A DNA stretch of 64,000 nucleotides from Cryphonectria parasitica EP155 (GCF_011745365.1 NW_024468909.1:5084001-5148000), one strand, 5' to 3'. Counted from the first letter of the stretch, positions 1 through 11,566 are shown. The notes: generated by a model from the letters alone, not told the origin. Translations and numbers: made by a program.

Positions 1-1694
1 ACAGAACATTGCGCACGGTTGCGACTCTCGCAAGCGCTGGAAGCCACACGCGGTACAGGTTGCTTGCAACGTATCCCACAAGATAGCCCTTGTGTGCCCT
101 TGGTTCTGTTTTCATATCCCGTCTATGAGAGCCAAGTTCGCGCTCTTCTCGCAGGACGTATGCCCGGCATCCATATGCGTAGATCCTGGCCCAGTTGGGC
201 CGTAGGTCCGAGACTGCTGTTCTGACTATTTCCGGCGCGTACCAACGAAAGTACTGCCTGAACCAGCCATCCAGAAGTGAATTTGGCGTTTCGGAGTGCT
301 TGAGCATGGATGGAGAGATGTTGAACAGCCAGGTGGCTGCTTTCACACACTCTGGCCATAGGTCTTTCGGTAGTTTGGCTGACAACAGGAGGACTAGCGC
401 ACGCTCCTGAATTTCACGCCCAGCTCGCTCAGCAGCGCCATTTGACTCTTTCGTGCGCGGTGGAGTAACCTCCAGGTCGATGCCGTTGTCAGCGCACCAT
501 TGTGTGTATACCGTTTCGTATGGCCTCCTTATGACTGAGGAGTCTGCGTCCTGTCTGATTTTGCAGACGAAGAGGCGATATTGGCGTTGTACCCAGGTCT
601 CGAATAACCTGAGCACATCGAACACTGTGGATTGTGCCTTGTTAGGTATCGGAAAGGCAAACAACTTGCCACTGTACTCGTCTTTGAGTATGAGAGCCCA
701 TTTTGAGCTATCCTGCGCTTCATTATAGTCGAGGAGATCCCAACTAATGCACCAGAACGGTCGAGGGCTGTGGTGTTCAGATCTTGCGCATCGAATGACC
801 TTTGTGATGCGCCCTAGAGCACAGTGTTCACAGTCAATTCGTCTGGTTCCGTTGATTCTGACACCACGAACTGAGTAGACGAGCTCCTTCAGGGCATTGG
901 CACCCAGGTGTCCCGACCTTAGATGCCAAAGATGCTCTGAATCACTTCTTTCAGGCGCCTCATCATATGAAGGACGAGGATGCCTGTTTCTTTTTAGAGT
1001 TGAGAACACGAGAACGCCAGCCCAGCTGTATAGCAGCGTGGCTGGAGCTCGAGAGTAGGAAGAGTTTGCAAAAGGAATGTATTCGAAGAAGACTAAGTTG
1101 AACTCTCTGTGTAGATTCGCAATCACCGCGCTCTGTTCAAGCGTTCCTGAGCGCAGTGTGCTATCTTTGCCACAGTACCAGATCCCTTTCTCGTATAAGA
1201 GAGCCTCAGCGATTATGTTGACATGGAAGCCATCTACAACCGCCACACGGTTGAGGACTAGGTCCTCAGTGTATTCCCCTCGCCTCCCGTTCAGTGCATT
1301 TTTGAAGCGTCGTCTCCCGAATCCCCGTATTAGCAACGATGAGCTCCCTGCTTCCACAACTTCCGCATCCCTTGAGGGAGAAAAGGTGTTTGGCTCCAGG
1401 AGATCGACGCTGTTGACGAGGTGTACAGCTCCGCAGTTATCCAGAACTGTGCTTTGGGAAAGGATGTGAGGTGTCTGAAACGGTGTTGAGAAGACTGCCG
1501 CGCTTGCTTGTAGCAATACTGCCTGGTTGAAGAGTTGAGGGTTGAAGACAGCGTTTATTTGGAGGAACTGAGGGTGCCTTGTTTCAGGCTTGAGGAGTAT
1601 CGGATCTGGCATTTTGACGTTGTGGTTGAGAGGTTCTAGCACTCGACAGTGCCTGGATAGAGGTTCCTGTTGTTCTCCGTCCTCTGTGGGATCC
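1..1694 (-). CDS. copia pol (protease - pre-integrase - integrase), partial
   Basis: This open frame runs from about 1694 to the window start without a stop. It lies in the -1 frame relative to the end of gag and overlaps gag by roughly 60 nt. In order it shows a protease-like motif LDNCGAVHLVN near 1450-1420, a gag-pre-integrase motif LWHLRSGHLG near 935-905, and an integrase core with the Asp of the WDLLDY segment near 740, a second Asp in ADNG near 500, and Glu in NGAAERAG near 440. The three acidic integrase residues all appear intact. The protease motif DNCGA departs from the usual D-T/S-G-A, so its activity is uncertain. Expression would need a -1 frameshift from gag, or the offset is a mutation. 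The element's remaining pol domains are off the edge. Confidence 0.85.
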
Positions 1695-2708
1695 CCCCTG
1701 TCCAGCCTTGAGGAAGCCATCCAGTCCTGATAAGGTCTGAACGGAGCTCCTGATAGTTTTTGCCAGCCAGCTTAGAGAGGATCTTCTTTCTTTGCTCGTC
1801 AGATGGGGCCTTGAAGATTGAGTCTGGCCTGACTCCGGTACAGGCGTACTCCAGCCTTCCGCAGCTCATGGGGCCCCATTTATGCTTCCTTTGATACGAC
1901 TCGCAGGGGCACTTGTAATCTCCCTTTTCGCTCTGGCTGGAAGATCCACCTTGTTTCTTCCCAGATTTTGTGCCTGAGTTGCCGGATTGTGGGTTCTCTC
2001 CGCCTATAGTAGCGAACACTATTGAGCCTTTTTTCTGCTCAGGCCGAAGTCGGTGGATTGAAGCGAGATTTCGTTGAAGCTGTTCGATAGTCTTGATAGG
2101 CAGACCATCGTCAGGTGCCGTAGCGAGGAGATGTCATTGCGTTTTGGCCCACTCTGTCTGGAAGCGAACTCCGACAGCGGCGAGGAAGTTATCAGAGCCC
2201 TGAAGTCCCTCAACTTCGTCAATGCCGTAAACCCGAGCTAGGTTCAGGAGATCCTGGTGCTGCCGGCACCAGTTTTGGAAATCGGTGCCTTGCCTGGTGG
2301 CCAGCTCAAGGTGATGGCGGTACTGGAGGCGAACGACGGAGGTACTGTTTTCTGAATCCAGTTCCACATCCTCTGTACGTTCTGGTGAGCACGCAACTGC
2401 TTGTTTTGACGAAGCTGAAAGCGTTTCATCTCCTGATCGTAGAGGATGGCTTGTTCCTGGATAGAGAGTGGCTTGTAGTTCTCCGTTATGGTGTTTTTGC
2501 GCTCCTCCTCAAGATCCTGAGTGAACTTGGAGAACTCGAGGTCGAAGTCTTCAGGTTCGAGAGAGGGCGCATCTGGGCCATCCGGGTCTAGGTACTCCCA
2601 AACACCCTTTCCCTTGCTCTGGGACTGCAAAATGCTGTACCAGGATGGAAAGGAGTAGGTGTCGGTGCACTTTACCGAGAGCGTGAGGTCGTCAGGTTCG
2701 CGCTCCAT
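1636..2708 (-). pseudogene. copia gag (broken)
   Basis: The gag-like reading starts at ATG 2708. The N-terminal part (2708 to about 2350) is in one frame. Similarity to copia-type gag (the MWNWI segment and the downstream helical region) then continues in a second frame, implying an indel near 2335-2355. The second frame meets TGA at 2134-2136, resumes immediately beyond it, and ends at TAG 1636-1638. The last third has a basic, Gly/Ser/Lys-rich stretch followed by a Cys/His cluster (CPC...H...C...C) that may be the nucleic-acid-binding knuckle. Without correcting these lesions no full-length Gag can be made from this copy. The frameshift position is inferred from the change of coding frame, not from an alignment. 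Confidence 0.7.
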
Positions 2709-2830
2709 CGTGGGCTTTGATGGAGCGTGAGTATGACTGTTTGGGACAAAAGATGTGTTCTGAAAGAATAAGAAGTGAACGGCTCAGTCTGTTTCGATAG
2801 ATAAGGGGAAGATTAAACCCGATTCTTGCG

Positions 2831-2846
2831 AACCGGGCTCATAACT
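2831..2846 (-). other. primer-binding site candidate (initiator tRNA-Met anticodon half)
   Basis: On the minus strand these bases read TTATGAGCCCGGTTCG just upstream of gag. The core TTATGAGCCC is identical to the primer site of the other copia element in this window (41104-41120). It is complementary to the anticodon stem-loop of initiator tRNA-Met, the type of primer described for Drosophila copia. The position, between the expected 5' LTR and gag, fits. Confidence 0.55.
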
Positions 2847-4111
2847 AAGGAGAAACGTATGAGCTGAGCACGTGGAAGTGGCTGAATGAGTGTTGAGATT
2901 GAATCTATCTAATACAAAAGGAAGATCTTCTAAGTAACTAAACCAGGCTCTGAGATGGTTTATGAGGAGACCAAAACAGAGGGTTAGGGTTAAATATGCC
3001 CCATTTTTCACATTGGAACCTGAATGTCCCCAAGTTCATTTGTAGGATTGATTTTGTCTTTCTGAAGACCGTTTTCCAAGTCAGTGGTTTTCAACGAAGG
3101 GCCAGGTGATTTGACAATGGACCTGTCGTATGAAGTAAGCCACCTTACCCTGAAAACAATATCTACAAGGGAATATTGACTTTTGTAGAATCCAATTACC
3201 AAGATCGGGAAGCGTTTTCTATCATACAAAACTGAGGTGGGTCTGAGGTCAGTCACACAAGTACCAATAGACTTGAAAGTCTACATACATACAGCCATTG
3301 TCCGTCTGAATGCACATACACAATTCGGGATTCTATTCACATTCTACTCAGCATTGTCCGTTCCAATATTTACTGGATGAGCTGAATTTCAAAGTCTCGC
3401 TGCTTCTTGATGTTGTCCCTGGCCAAGGAAAAGAATTAGACGAAACGCAATGAGTGGACTGGCCTTCCAACTTCTTGATTCTTGAACTTTCCTCAGGAAG
3501 GTTCTGAAAGCTTTGAGAGCGTTTCTGCCTACAAACTCAATGCTTTTGACTTACAATTTCCTCTACAACCTTTTGGAGACCAAAGCATTTTCTGAAGGCC
3601 ACTGATTCTCTCACCTCTGAGGTGTCAACAGCGTTCTCCTCCCCTCCTCTGCTTCTCTCACCGTCCTCCCAGCGTTCGGCTCAATTAGCTATTACTTTCG
3701 CTGCGCCAGTCTATGACCACATCACATCCTTTTCAGTCTCTTTCTTCCAAAGCCTTTCAAAACGTACGAGCTGAATATCAGGCTCCTTGTTCTTGTATCT
3801 CACACCGACACCTCAGGTTCCTCGTTACTAGCTCACCATCCTTTTTGCACGTTCTGGGACCCTCGAAACCTCTTGACCTGGACGATAAACGGCAGGTCCA
3901 CTGACTTTGCGATCTTGCTCGTCACAGTCTCAGATCTTCTTGACAGCAGGGTAGGTCTGAGTCACCTGCCTTGTTCACAACTTCAGCGCAAAAGCTGCAT
4001 ACTTGCCGCTGCACTGCGAACGGCTTCTTCTACATTTATCCCTTATTATTACCTTTCTCCTTCTTTCTCGGTCTTCTCTTTAGATGAGAAAGTTCCCAAA
4101 AGCTACCCGTA
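2847..4111. other. intergenic: copia 5' LTR region, then leader of the membrane-protein gene
   Basis: The left part should contain the 5' LTR of the minus-strand copia element, whose outer end cannot be fixed. It includes two telomere-like TTAGGG units at 2980-2993. The part from about 3590 is rich in C and T and is the likely promoter and leader of the gene starting at 4112. No coding region is recognised. Confidence 0.5.
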
Positions 4112-5444
4112 ATGCTTCCAATGCTTTTCTTACTCGCCCTATGGATCCGCAATTGCGCCTGCAACAAAGTAAAGCCACAGTACGTGGAGCAAGTTGTGTC
4201 AACTGTGACATCAATTGTCAACTGCTTCGCGGCCACGACCCCTCATCTTGAAGGATGCTGTCCCCAGGGCTTCGCAAACTGCTATCGCGTTGGTCTGTGT
4301 TTCGACTACGGCGGCTGCAGTACGGGCTGTCCTGGCCTCGGACAGTACAGCGCCTTCGAAACGGTGTCTTTCACTTGGTGAGTAATTATCGATCATAACT
4401 GTGTGTCAAGTTGGTTGCTATACTAAGGCTTCTTGAGCAGTGGCACGGAGGAGATCTGTACAACCATCCTGTCTATGGACCAGGATCTTATAGAGAGCTA
4501 CTTGGTACAATGCGCCATTCCTGCTCTCGTTGCCAGCACAGTACCGCCAAGCACCGTAGCCTCGACAGCAGCGACTGCTTCAGGACCACACAACACTGGA
4601 GAGGCTGATAGCTCGAGTGGTGGTAGCTCGAGCGCAGAACCAGGATCTCTGCCTTCAATGACAGGTTAGCAAGTTGCAAAAGGCTCGCCCGTATTCCGCA
4701 TGACCATAGATCCTCTTTCAACTACCCTCACGTCCTTTCCTGGATATTCTCTTACCTATGACACTATTCATGCTTCAAATCACTAACGCTAATATCGAAC
4801 CGTGCATGGTAGTTACTACTCTCCCATGGTTAGAGTCTTCGGCAGTCGGTCCTCCAGTCCAGGTAACTGCAACCTCCATCACCACCACCGCCCCTGGCAC
4901 GCTGACAGCAACGGCTCTTCCATCCACATTACACGACAACAGCGACGTGACGGCCATCACCCACCCTCTCACCAGCACCGCAGAAGCTGCTTCCTTGGCC
5001 GTAACAGCCGGTGGTTCGGACACCAGCACCTCTACGAACTCGACGAACTCACCTAAACCTCCACCAAAACCATCCTCTTCAGATGGAGCCATCATTGGCG
5101 CCGTGGTAGCAGCACTTGTGATGTTAGTGCTACTTGCCGCTGGAGGGGTGTGTTACCTGAGACGCCAGCCAGAGCATCGAAAACAGCTGGCTTTCTGGCG
5201 TCAACGACGGCGGAGTTGGATTCCTGGAGTTCTATATGATCCATCACAACACCGACAGCACTCCACGAGCAGCTTCTCCGAGGGCGGCATCGTTAGGAGT
5301 GCCAGTAGTGCCTCGAGCAGCGTCACCGACGTCGAGGTTCAGCAGGCGACGGCTGTTCACTACTACCAGACGTCGCCGCGAGAGATCGAGATGTCGCAGC
5401 TGAGAGCGAGTGGTGGCGGTATTGTGCCGAGGGCTGAACCATGA
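4112..5444 (+). CDS. Cys-rich extracellular protein with one transmembrane helix
   Basis: Proposed exons are 4112-4377, 4441-4664 and 4813-5444, giving 373 residues. The first intron joins a Cys codon (donor GTGAGT, acceptor GAGCAG); the second starts with the less usual GTTAGC and has a CTAAC branch site. The protein begins with a short hydrophobic signal peptide (MLPMLFLLALW) and a compact domain of about 90 residues with many Cys, including a CC pair. A Ser/Thr/Pro-rich stalk of about 140 residues follows, probably O-glycosylated. A single membrane helix lies near residues 256-278, ended by RRQ, with a cytoplasmic tail of about 95 residues. The architecture resembles fungal cell-wall sensors and adhesins, but no WSC, CFEM or lectin domain is recognised. 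It should sit in the plasma membrane facing the wall; function is unknown. Confidence 0.8.
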
Positions 5445-6050
5445 ACATGGTACGATGGCAGGCCTCTGAGAACTCTTTTGTGGGAAAGTTCCTTGGTAGC
5501 ACTGCTTTTCGTCCTCCTCGCTCCCTTCTTCAGTCTTCGCGATCTTGATGGCGGTGATATTTGCAAATATTTTGGGGCTGTTGATTTGGAATCACAGATA
5601 GTAATTTGATTTACGCGGTAATCAAAGGGGTAGCATTCCCTGGAAAGGTATTGAGTCAGATAATCCTTTCTAATTTACCAAAACTTGGGATAATAGCTCA
5701 TGACCTCCATCCCCTGCTGCCTTCTCATCGTCACCGTGTTTCTTTGAAAACCCGTAAGTATCCGCCAGCTCCACCAAAGCCTTTCACACCCTCGCCTCGT
5801 CCCAATCAAAACGACATCCCCCCCCTCGCGTACACATCCTAGAACATATTCTTCTCAACCTCTCACACTGTTCCCGCCTCAGGCAAACTGTCCTTGTCGA
5901 CTCAAGACCCAGGAAGTCAATTTACGTGTCCATATCACTAAATACTTTTTGTAGGATTCAAGATCAACAATCATGTTATTCCTTGGGTACATGTACCATC
6001 TGTCTTCTCGAATGGTCTGCGGAACTAATACGATACGTAGACTGACGCCC
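5445..6050. other. intergenic between convergent genes
   Basis: This is the shared 3' flank of the membrane-protein gene and the aldehyde dehydrogenase gene. It holds pyrimidine-rich runs but no recognisable coding sequence or RNA gene. Confidence 0.6.
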
Positions 6051-7918
6051 CTAGGCCTTGATGGTCCAGAAGCCCTGGGGATTACACCAGCCCTTGAGTC
6101 CAACAACCCCCCAATCCATCCCGATCCCACTGGCCTTATGTCCACCAAAGGGCATGTTCGGGGCTACCTGGAAATGGCCATTCACCCAGACACTACCAGC
6201 CTCCAGCGCATCAGCAATCTTAGCAGCCCTCTCGACGTTGCTGCTCCAGACCGAGGCACCAAGCCCTGCCTCGACGGCATTGACTCGATGAATCACGTCC
6301 TGCTCCTCTGTCCAGCGCAGCAGTGGTAGGATAGGGCCAAAGGGCTCCTCTCTTACGATGCGTGACTCATCACTAGGGTTGTCGATAAGAGTTGGTGGAA
6401 ATAAGAGGCCCTTGGTCTTAATGCCTGCTTTCTCTTTAAGACCCCCAAGGGCGACGGTCCACTTCTGCGCCTCAGCCTCTTCAAAGAACTCCTTGACCTT
6501 GTCATACTGCATCGCGTTCTGCTCGAAGGGCGGAAGGGTTGTTATTTGTATTAGCACTCTGAAATTGTGAATGTAGCATCAAGAAAGGGACACGACGTAC
6601 CTGAATAGGACCAATTACTGTCTTTGGATCCGTAGCCGCCCCATATGGCATATTTTCGCGGATAAAGGTGATCATAGCAGCAAGAAATGCATCGTAGATC
6701 TTGTCATGCACGTACACCCGTTTGATGTTCATACAAATCTGGCCTGAGCAGAGAAATGCCAGTGAAGAGACCTAACAATTCACAAGGAAAACATCAGCCG
6801 TGGACCGCGTATTAGTCGACTCACCCAAAAATAGAAAAAGGATACTGGATTCTTCGCAAAAACTCACCGCCGGCACCACCTTGGCAAGGTCGGCATCCTC
6901 GCAGACAACAGCTGCATCGTTGCCTCCCAGCTCTAGCGTAACCCTCTTCAGCGTTCGGCCACAGACCTCAGCAACTTTCCTCCCCGTCGTTATGCTGCCT
7001 GTAAAGCTAACCTTGGCGATGCCCGGGTGCTCTGTCAATAGCGGACCGAGGCGCTCGTCGCCGCTCAGCACCTGCACGACGCCAGGCGGGAACACCTTGG
7101 CCGCGAGCTCGCCTATCCTGAGGAGGGCGTAGGGGGCATAGGGGCTCGGCTTCACGATGACGCTTGTGAAATTGTTCTGGTCAGCCATTTTCCTAGAAAA
7201 TTCACACCACGCACATGACTGGAAAAAGTTTAACCAACGAGCATTTCACTTACGTATTTCCAGCCAACACCGCCGGCCCAATCTTTCCCAATCCCAGCAA
7301 CAAAGGCCAATTCCACGGAATAATCGCAGCCCCGACCCCAAGAGGCCTGTACCTAACCACCGCTGTCCTCTCGGCTGTATCCTCCACGACCTCGTCTAGG
7401 ATGCGCAGCACTGCCGTGCCCCGTAGGTGCGCTAGGACCATAACTAGTTCCAGGCTGGCGTTCTGTACGGCCTTGCCCGTCTCGGCGACGTCGAGGTCCC
7501 GGATGCCATCATGGTTCGCCTCGATCGCGTCGGCCAGCTTGAGGAGGTATGAGGCGCGCTCATCCCAAGAGAGTGACCGCCACGCGGGGTACGCTGCTTT
7601 CCCGGCTGTTACAGCTCGGTCGACCTCTGCCTTGCCGGATAGGGGGACCTCGGGCAGGGCTTCCTCTGTGGAGGGATCCACGCCGTGACAGGTTTGTGAT
7701 GTGGAGGTGAGCTCATTGTTGATGACGTTGTAGTAGGGCGTCTGTATTAATGATGTTAGTCATGGAGCGTTTTGAAAAGGCAGGTCACTGCGCAGAAACT
7801 GGACAACGGCTGGGAATTATGAATAACACAAGAGTCAAGAGCTGGAACCTAGGAGGCCTTCAAGGCATTTTCTTAAAGCAAACGCAAGACTTACCGTAAA
7901 ATCAATCTTGTAAGCCAT
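6051..7918 (-). CDS. aldehyde dehydrogenase (NAD(P)+)
   Basis: Five exons on the minus strand give a 481-residue protein: 7895-7918, 7254-7741, 6868-7162, 6601-6771 and 6051-6518. All junctions keep phase and restore ALDH motifs. Examples are the join producing AGNTVIVKPSP (cofactor-binding region) and the join giving GQIC with the catalytic Cys near residue 282. The general-base Glu is in LELGGN near residue 248, and the Rossmann-side motif IPWNWP lies in exon 2. The length matches the usual 480-500 residues. The enzyme would oxidise an aldehyde to a carboxylic acid in the cytosol, as no targeting peptide is seen. The first exon is only eight codons (MAYKIDFT). The substrate cannot be told from sequence; no neighbouring pathway genes indicate one. 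Confidence 0.93.
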
Positions 7919-9287
7919 GATGGTCAAAGTTTGAGGGGGTAGGAAGTGAGGAGATGGAGAAAGGCGACGGGCTGGGAACACAAGCTTTGCAGACGAAGAG
8001 GGGTTACCAAGAACTATAAGAATCTTCTATGAAATGGCCACTGTACCCGCCAGGATGGTGACGAAGCTTGATCGCCTTCAGTAACGGCATTTTATCTATA
8101 CGCGAACAAGATCAATCCATCCATGCGCGGGTTGAAACCAACGGGCCGAGATTCTCCAATTACAGACTTGCATTTGGAGGCGCCTGCAGTAGGGCGATGC
8201 AAGCTGAAGTGTTGCGTCCACATTAACTACTACTTGGCAAGGTGACAACTTACCGAGACAGGCAAGAATCGTTGGCTTCTATTCAATAGTACACTCTTGA
8301 CTCAGAGGGGCCCGTGTCATAAAATTATTACCTTTTTGCAAGAAATTCATACCTGATAGTGACTGCTGCGCTTACACACATGAAATTGTGGATGTGGATG
8401 GATACACACTAAAATCTGAGAAGTCAATGAGTAACTATGTCTGCTAATTAGTAGTTGATGGAAAAGTATCCATCTGCATGATGCATGGTACCTTTGTGAG
8501 TGATAGTGATTGGGGGCGTCATTTCTGGCTGTGTTCAATTTAATTCCAAAGTGACAACAGGCTACTCTGGCTGATTCGCGTTCCTTCACGTGCTTCTACA
8601 AAATATGTGTCGTAAGGTCGCACCAGAAAACCTGATCTACTAAGTAGGTACTTAATCATTTAGGTTGTAGGTTGCTGATTCTTATGGTGCGCCTCAGAAC
8701 TGACTTTGAAGAGAAAGGAAATCAGGCAGAGGAGTGATTCTAACACATCATTCAAAAACAAGCTTGATTAGTAACATGAATTTGAATACATACAAAGTAC
8801 ATACAGTGTACTACCATCGCGATAAGTCAATTATCAAATGGCACATAACCAATGTTTCAAATAATAACATACCAACCAAGTATTGAAATAAAAGTAATGC
8901 AAATCAAGTGTGGATCTAAGTTGTATGGTAATTGGGGAGAGGCTGGGAGAAAGCAAACGAAAGAGAAAAAGGGAAGAAGAAAAAAGTATGTGTGAAGGAA
9001 AGAAATGGATGAGTGAAGTGGCGTCGGCATACATAATGAGACGGAGCAATAGACTGCTTACTTAGGTAATGGGCAGCCAGCTGCCTCGAATTATCATCGG
9101 ACTCTTGATAGACTTAAAGAAACCAAATCACTTGACATGAGAAAAGGCGACTTGAATAAAAGACGGGATTTGATAGAGTAGCAGGACGACTAATCTAAAA
9201 CCATCCAGTAAGAGTCTGCTATGAATCGTGTACAGATCTAATGACGAAACTTTACAGGCCCTCAACAATTCATAAATAATAACCCAA
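7919..9287. other. intergenic: ALDH promoter and 3' flank of the peptide transporter
   Basis: AT-rich sequence with no recognisable gene. The part next to 7918 should be the aldehyde dehydrogenase promoter. The part near 9288 is the 3' untranslated region of the transporter. Confidence 0.55.
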
Positions 9288-11217
9288 CTAGGCCTCCTCC
9301 TCATCCTTCTCCCCAACATGCTTGGGCTTCTCAGTGTACTTTTCCAGGTCGTTCATGGCCTCCTCGGTATCATTGTACCTGCTATAAAGCAGCCAGAAGA
9401 CAACACCCGCCACGAAGCACGCGACCGCCAGGCCGGTATACATCCACAGCAGCTTAGGATCCACAGCAGTAGGCGATAGGGCGATGGATAGAGCGGAGCC
9501 GAAGGCGCTGGTCAGCAGGAAGAGCGACATGATAAAGCTCTTCATGCTGGCGGGCGCCTTGGTGAAGGCATACTCGAGGCCTGTGATGCTGGCAAAGATC
9601 TCGGAGAGGCCTATCAGCAGGTAGGCGGGCGCCTGGATGGCAACGTGCACATTGTTGGGCACGTAGCTCCCGTCGGTCTTCAGAGCAGCAGGGCAGGCCG
9701 CGGGGGCATCGTAGCAAGGGCCGGACTCGTAGATGAGCTTCTGTACACCGGCAGCGTAAGCCATGGCGCCGGCGCCCAGCATGAAGCCCCAGAAGATACG
9801 GGTGACGGGATACATGTTGAAGCCGAGCTTAGCCAGGCCGGGGTACAGGAAGTAATCGCAGATGGGGATGAAGATGATGATGGTGATGGGGTCCCAGTTC
9901 TGCATCAGGTCGTTGGGAATGCCGTGGAGGGTCATCTGGCCGGCCTGGGAGATGAAGTTGTTGAGCATCTGCGAGTATACAACCCAGTAGATGGGATAGA
10001 AGCAAAAGACCTTGCAGGCAACGATGGCCCGCTTGACCTCCTCAACAAAGATACTGTCCCAGGTAATGGCGCGGGTGGTGCCGCTGCTGCTGGCCAACTC
10101 TTCGTGGTACTCGGGCTTTGCGGCGTCGAAATTGCCCTTATTTCTGGCGGTAATCCACAGGACCTTGAAGGCCTTCGGGATAACGCTTCCTTGAGGTGGT
10201 CTCATCTTGTACTGAGACTTTCCGGCGACGAGCACGCCAAAACCGACAATGAACATGAGGAAGGGGAGCAGGTAGGCAGCCCAGAACCCAATGTGGGCCT
10301 CGAGCTCTGTGGTGGCGATGCTGGAAAGACTGCCGATGTTGATCATCATGTAGAAGACCATGTCTGACAATTTGTGGTTAATAAATGATAATTATTGAAA
10401 GAGAGATAAAGCAACATGTTCTTGACTTGTGGTGGCTAGACAAAACTTACAGATTCTCTTGATGGTTGTGGCAGGGTCCACAATCACCCTCTCGCCAGAT
10501 TTGAGCGTCTTGACGAATGGAGTGGTGTTCTCGTACTGCTCTGCAATCAGAGGTGACACATTGCTCTTGATGCCTCCCGTGCCACATCCGATGACGATCA
10601 TGGCCGTGATCAGACCTCCCAAGGCTGCACCGTTTTCGATGGCGACAGGCAACGAGGTCAAGAACAGGATAAGACAGCCGACGATGTAGATGAGGGCCGA
10701 GTAGAAAATGGTCCAGTACTTGCCCAGGTACTGGTCACTGACGATGGCACCAAGAACAGGCGTCACATAGCACCAGAACTGGAAGAAGTCGGTGAGGCCC
10801 GTGGCAGCAGTCTGGCCCATGCCCAAGGCACCAGGAAGAGTGCCGCCGTACTTGTTCTCGATGTAGTTCTGGAAGGGACCGGAGAGACCGTAGTAGGTAA
10901 AACGCTCGCACAGCTCGACGACACAGACGAGGAAGGCAGACCATGGCAGCTTGTCAGAGACCTTGCGCAGCGTCCGCCTCTCCTCGTCAGTGGGCTCATC
11001 ACCATCGGCTGTGCTGGCTCTCGACATGACAAGGTCGACCGGGGGTTCGACACCACCAGCCATGTCCTTGTGGTCCTTCAACTGAGGTTCCACCACGGTG
11101 GCGTGCAGCCTACATCAGAGTCGATTGTGAATAAGTATGAAAATACTTTATTGAAACACCAAAGTATGCACAAGGGGATGTTTGAACTCACTCCGCAACA
11201 TTGGACTCGTGATCCAT
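9288..11217 (-). CDS. proton-coupled oligopeptide transporter, POT/PTR2 family
   Basis: Exons 11192-11217, 10451-11109 and 9288-10363 encode 586 residues. The start ATG (11217) is in a tiny first exon (MDHESNVAE); without it the protein would lack an ATG, because the next exon has no suitable one. The POT signature ELCERFTYYG is near residues 74-83, followed by the conserved GALGMGQTAATGL and PVLGAIVSDQYLGKY loop. About twelve hydrophobic helices are present, with the fungal-type large loop containing QYKMRPP and a charged C-terminal tail. Family members import di- and tripeptides with protons at the plasma membrane. It is unlinked to other nitrogen genes here. Yeast PTR2 is induced by peptides, but no regulatory site is claimed for this copy. 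Confidence 0.95.
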
Positions 11218-11306
11218 GGTGGGCGATGCGGGACTGAAGCTGTGGGAGGCACAACGTCTCTGCCTCTCTCCCAGGTGTGTTGGAGGGGAAGAGAGCTTCG
11301 GTTGAC

Positions 11307-11330
11307 TTTTTTTTTGGGGGGGGGGGGGGG
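11307..11330. repeat. homopolymer pair T9-G15
   Basis: Nine T followed by fifteen G on the plus strand, about 90 bases upstream of the transporter ATG. On the transcribed strand of that gene this is C15-A9. Such tracts exclude nucleosomes and may form quadruplex structure. The exact lengths could be affected by sequencing. Confidence 0.9.
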
Positions 11331-11565
11331 CAGTGAGTGAATATGTGAATAGGAAATCTAAGAGGGGAGAGAGATGTGCAGAGACCCTAGTTCAAGTAGT
11401 TTCAACGCTTGGAGTCAAGTGCCGTTGTGGGTACGGAACAGTACCGAAGAAAACGAGCTACTTAGCACAGACAAGATCAGCGACAGGGACCATGAAACAA
11501 CACCTGATAAAAGTTTGTACTACTGACTGGGCAACCTTCTTTTTTCTTCTTTCTCTTACTTGCTT

Positions 11566-11566
<1 letters not shown>

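Larger units (their letters stand above)
1..2708 (-). mobile_element. Ty1/copia LTR retrotransposon, 5' part, truncated by window edge
   Basis: Reading leftwards from an ATG at 2708 the order is gag, a retroviral-type protease, a gag-pre-integrase domain and an integrase core that runs off the window at position 1. This order (integrase before reverse transcriptase) defines Ty1/copia rather than Ty3/gypsy elements. Reverse transcriptase, RNase H and the 3' LTR must lie outside the window. A primer-binding-site candidate lies just upstream of gag at 2831-2846. The second LTR is not available, so the 5' LTR ends cannot be fixed; the LTR should occupy part of about 2847-3350. Gag has two lesions, while pol is open for at least 1.6 kb, so this copy is less decayed than the element at 40.9 kb. 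The two elements belong to different families because their LTR regions do not match. Confidence 0.9.

Noticed and set aside
9645..10367. 240-codon plus-strand frame
   Set aside because: Antisense shadow of the peptide-transporter exon; repetitive Gly/Asp/Val composition.
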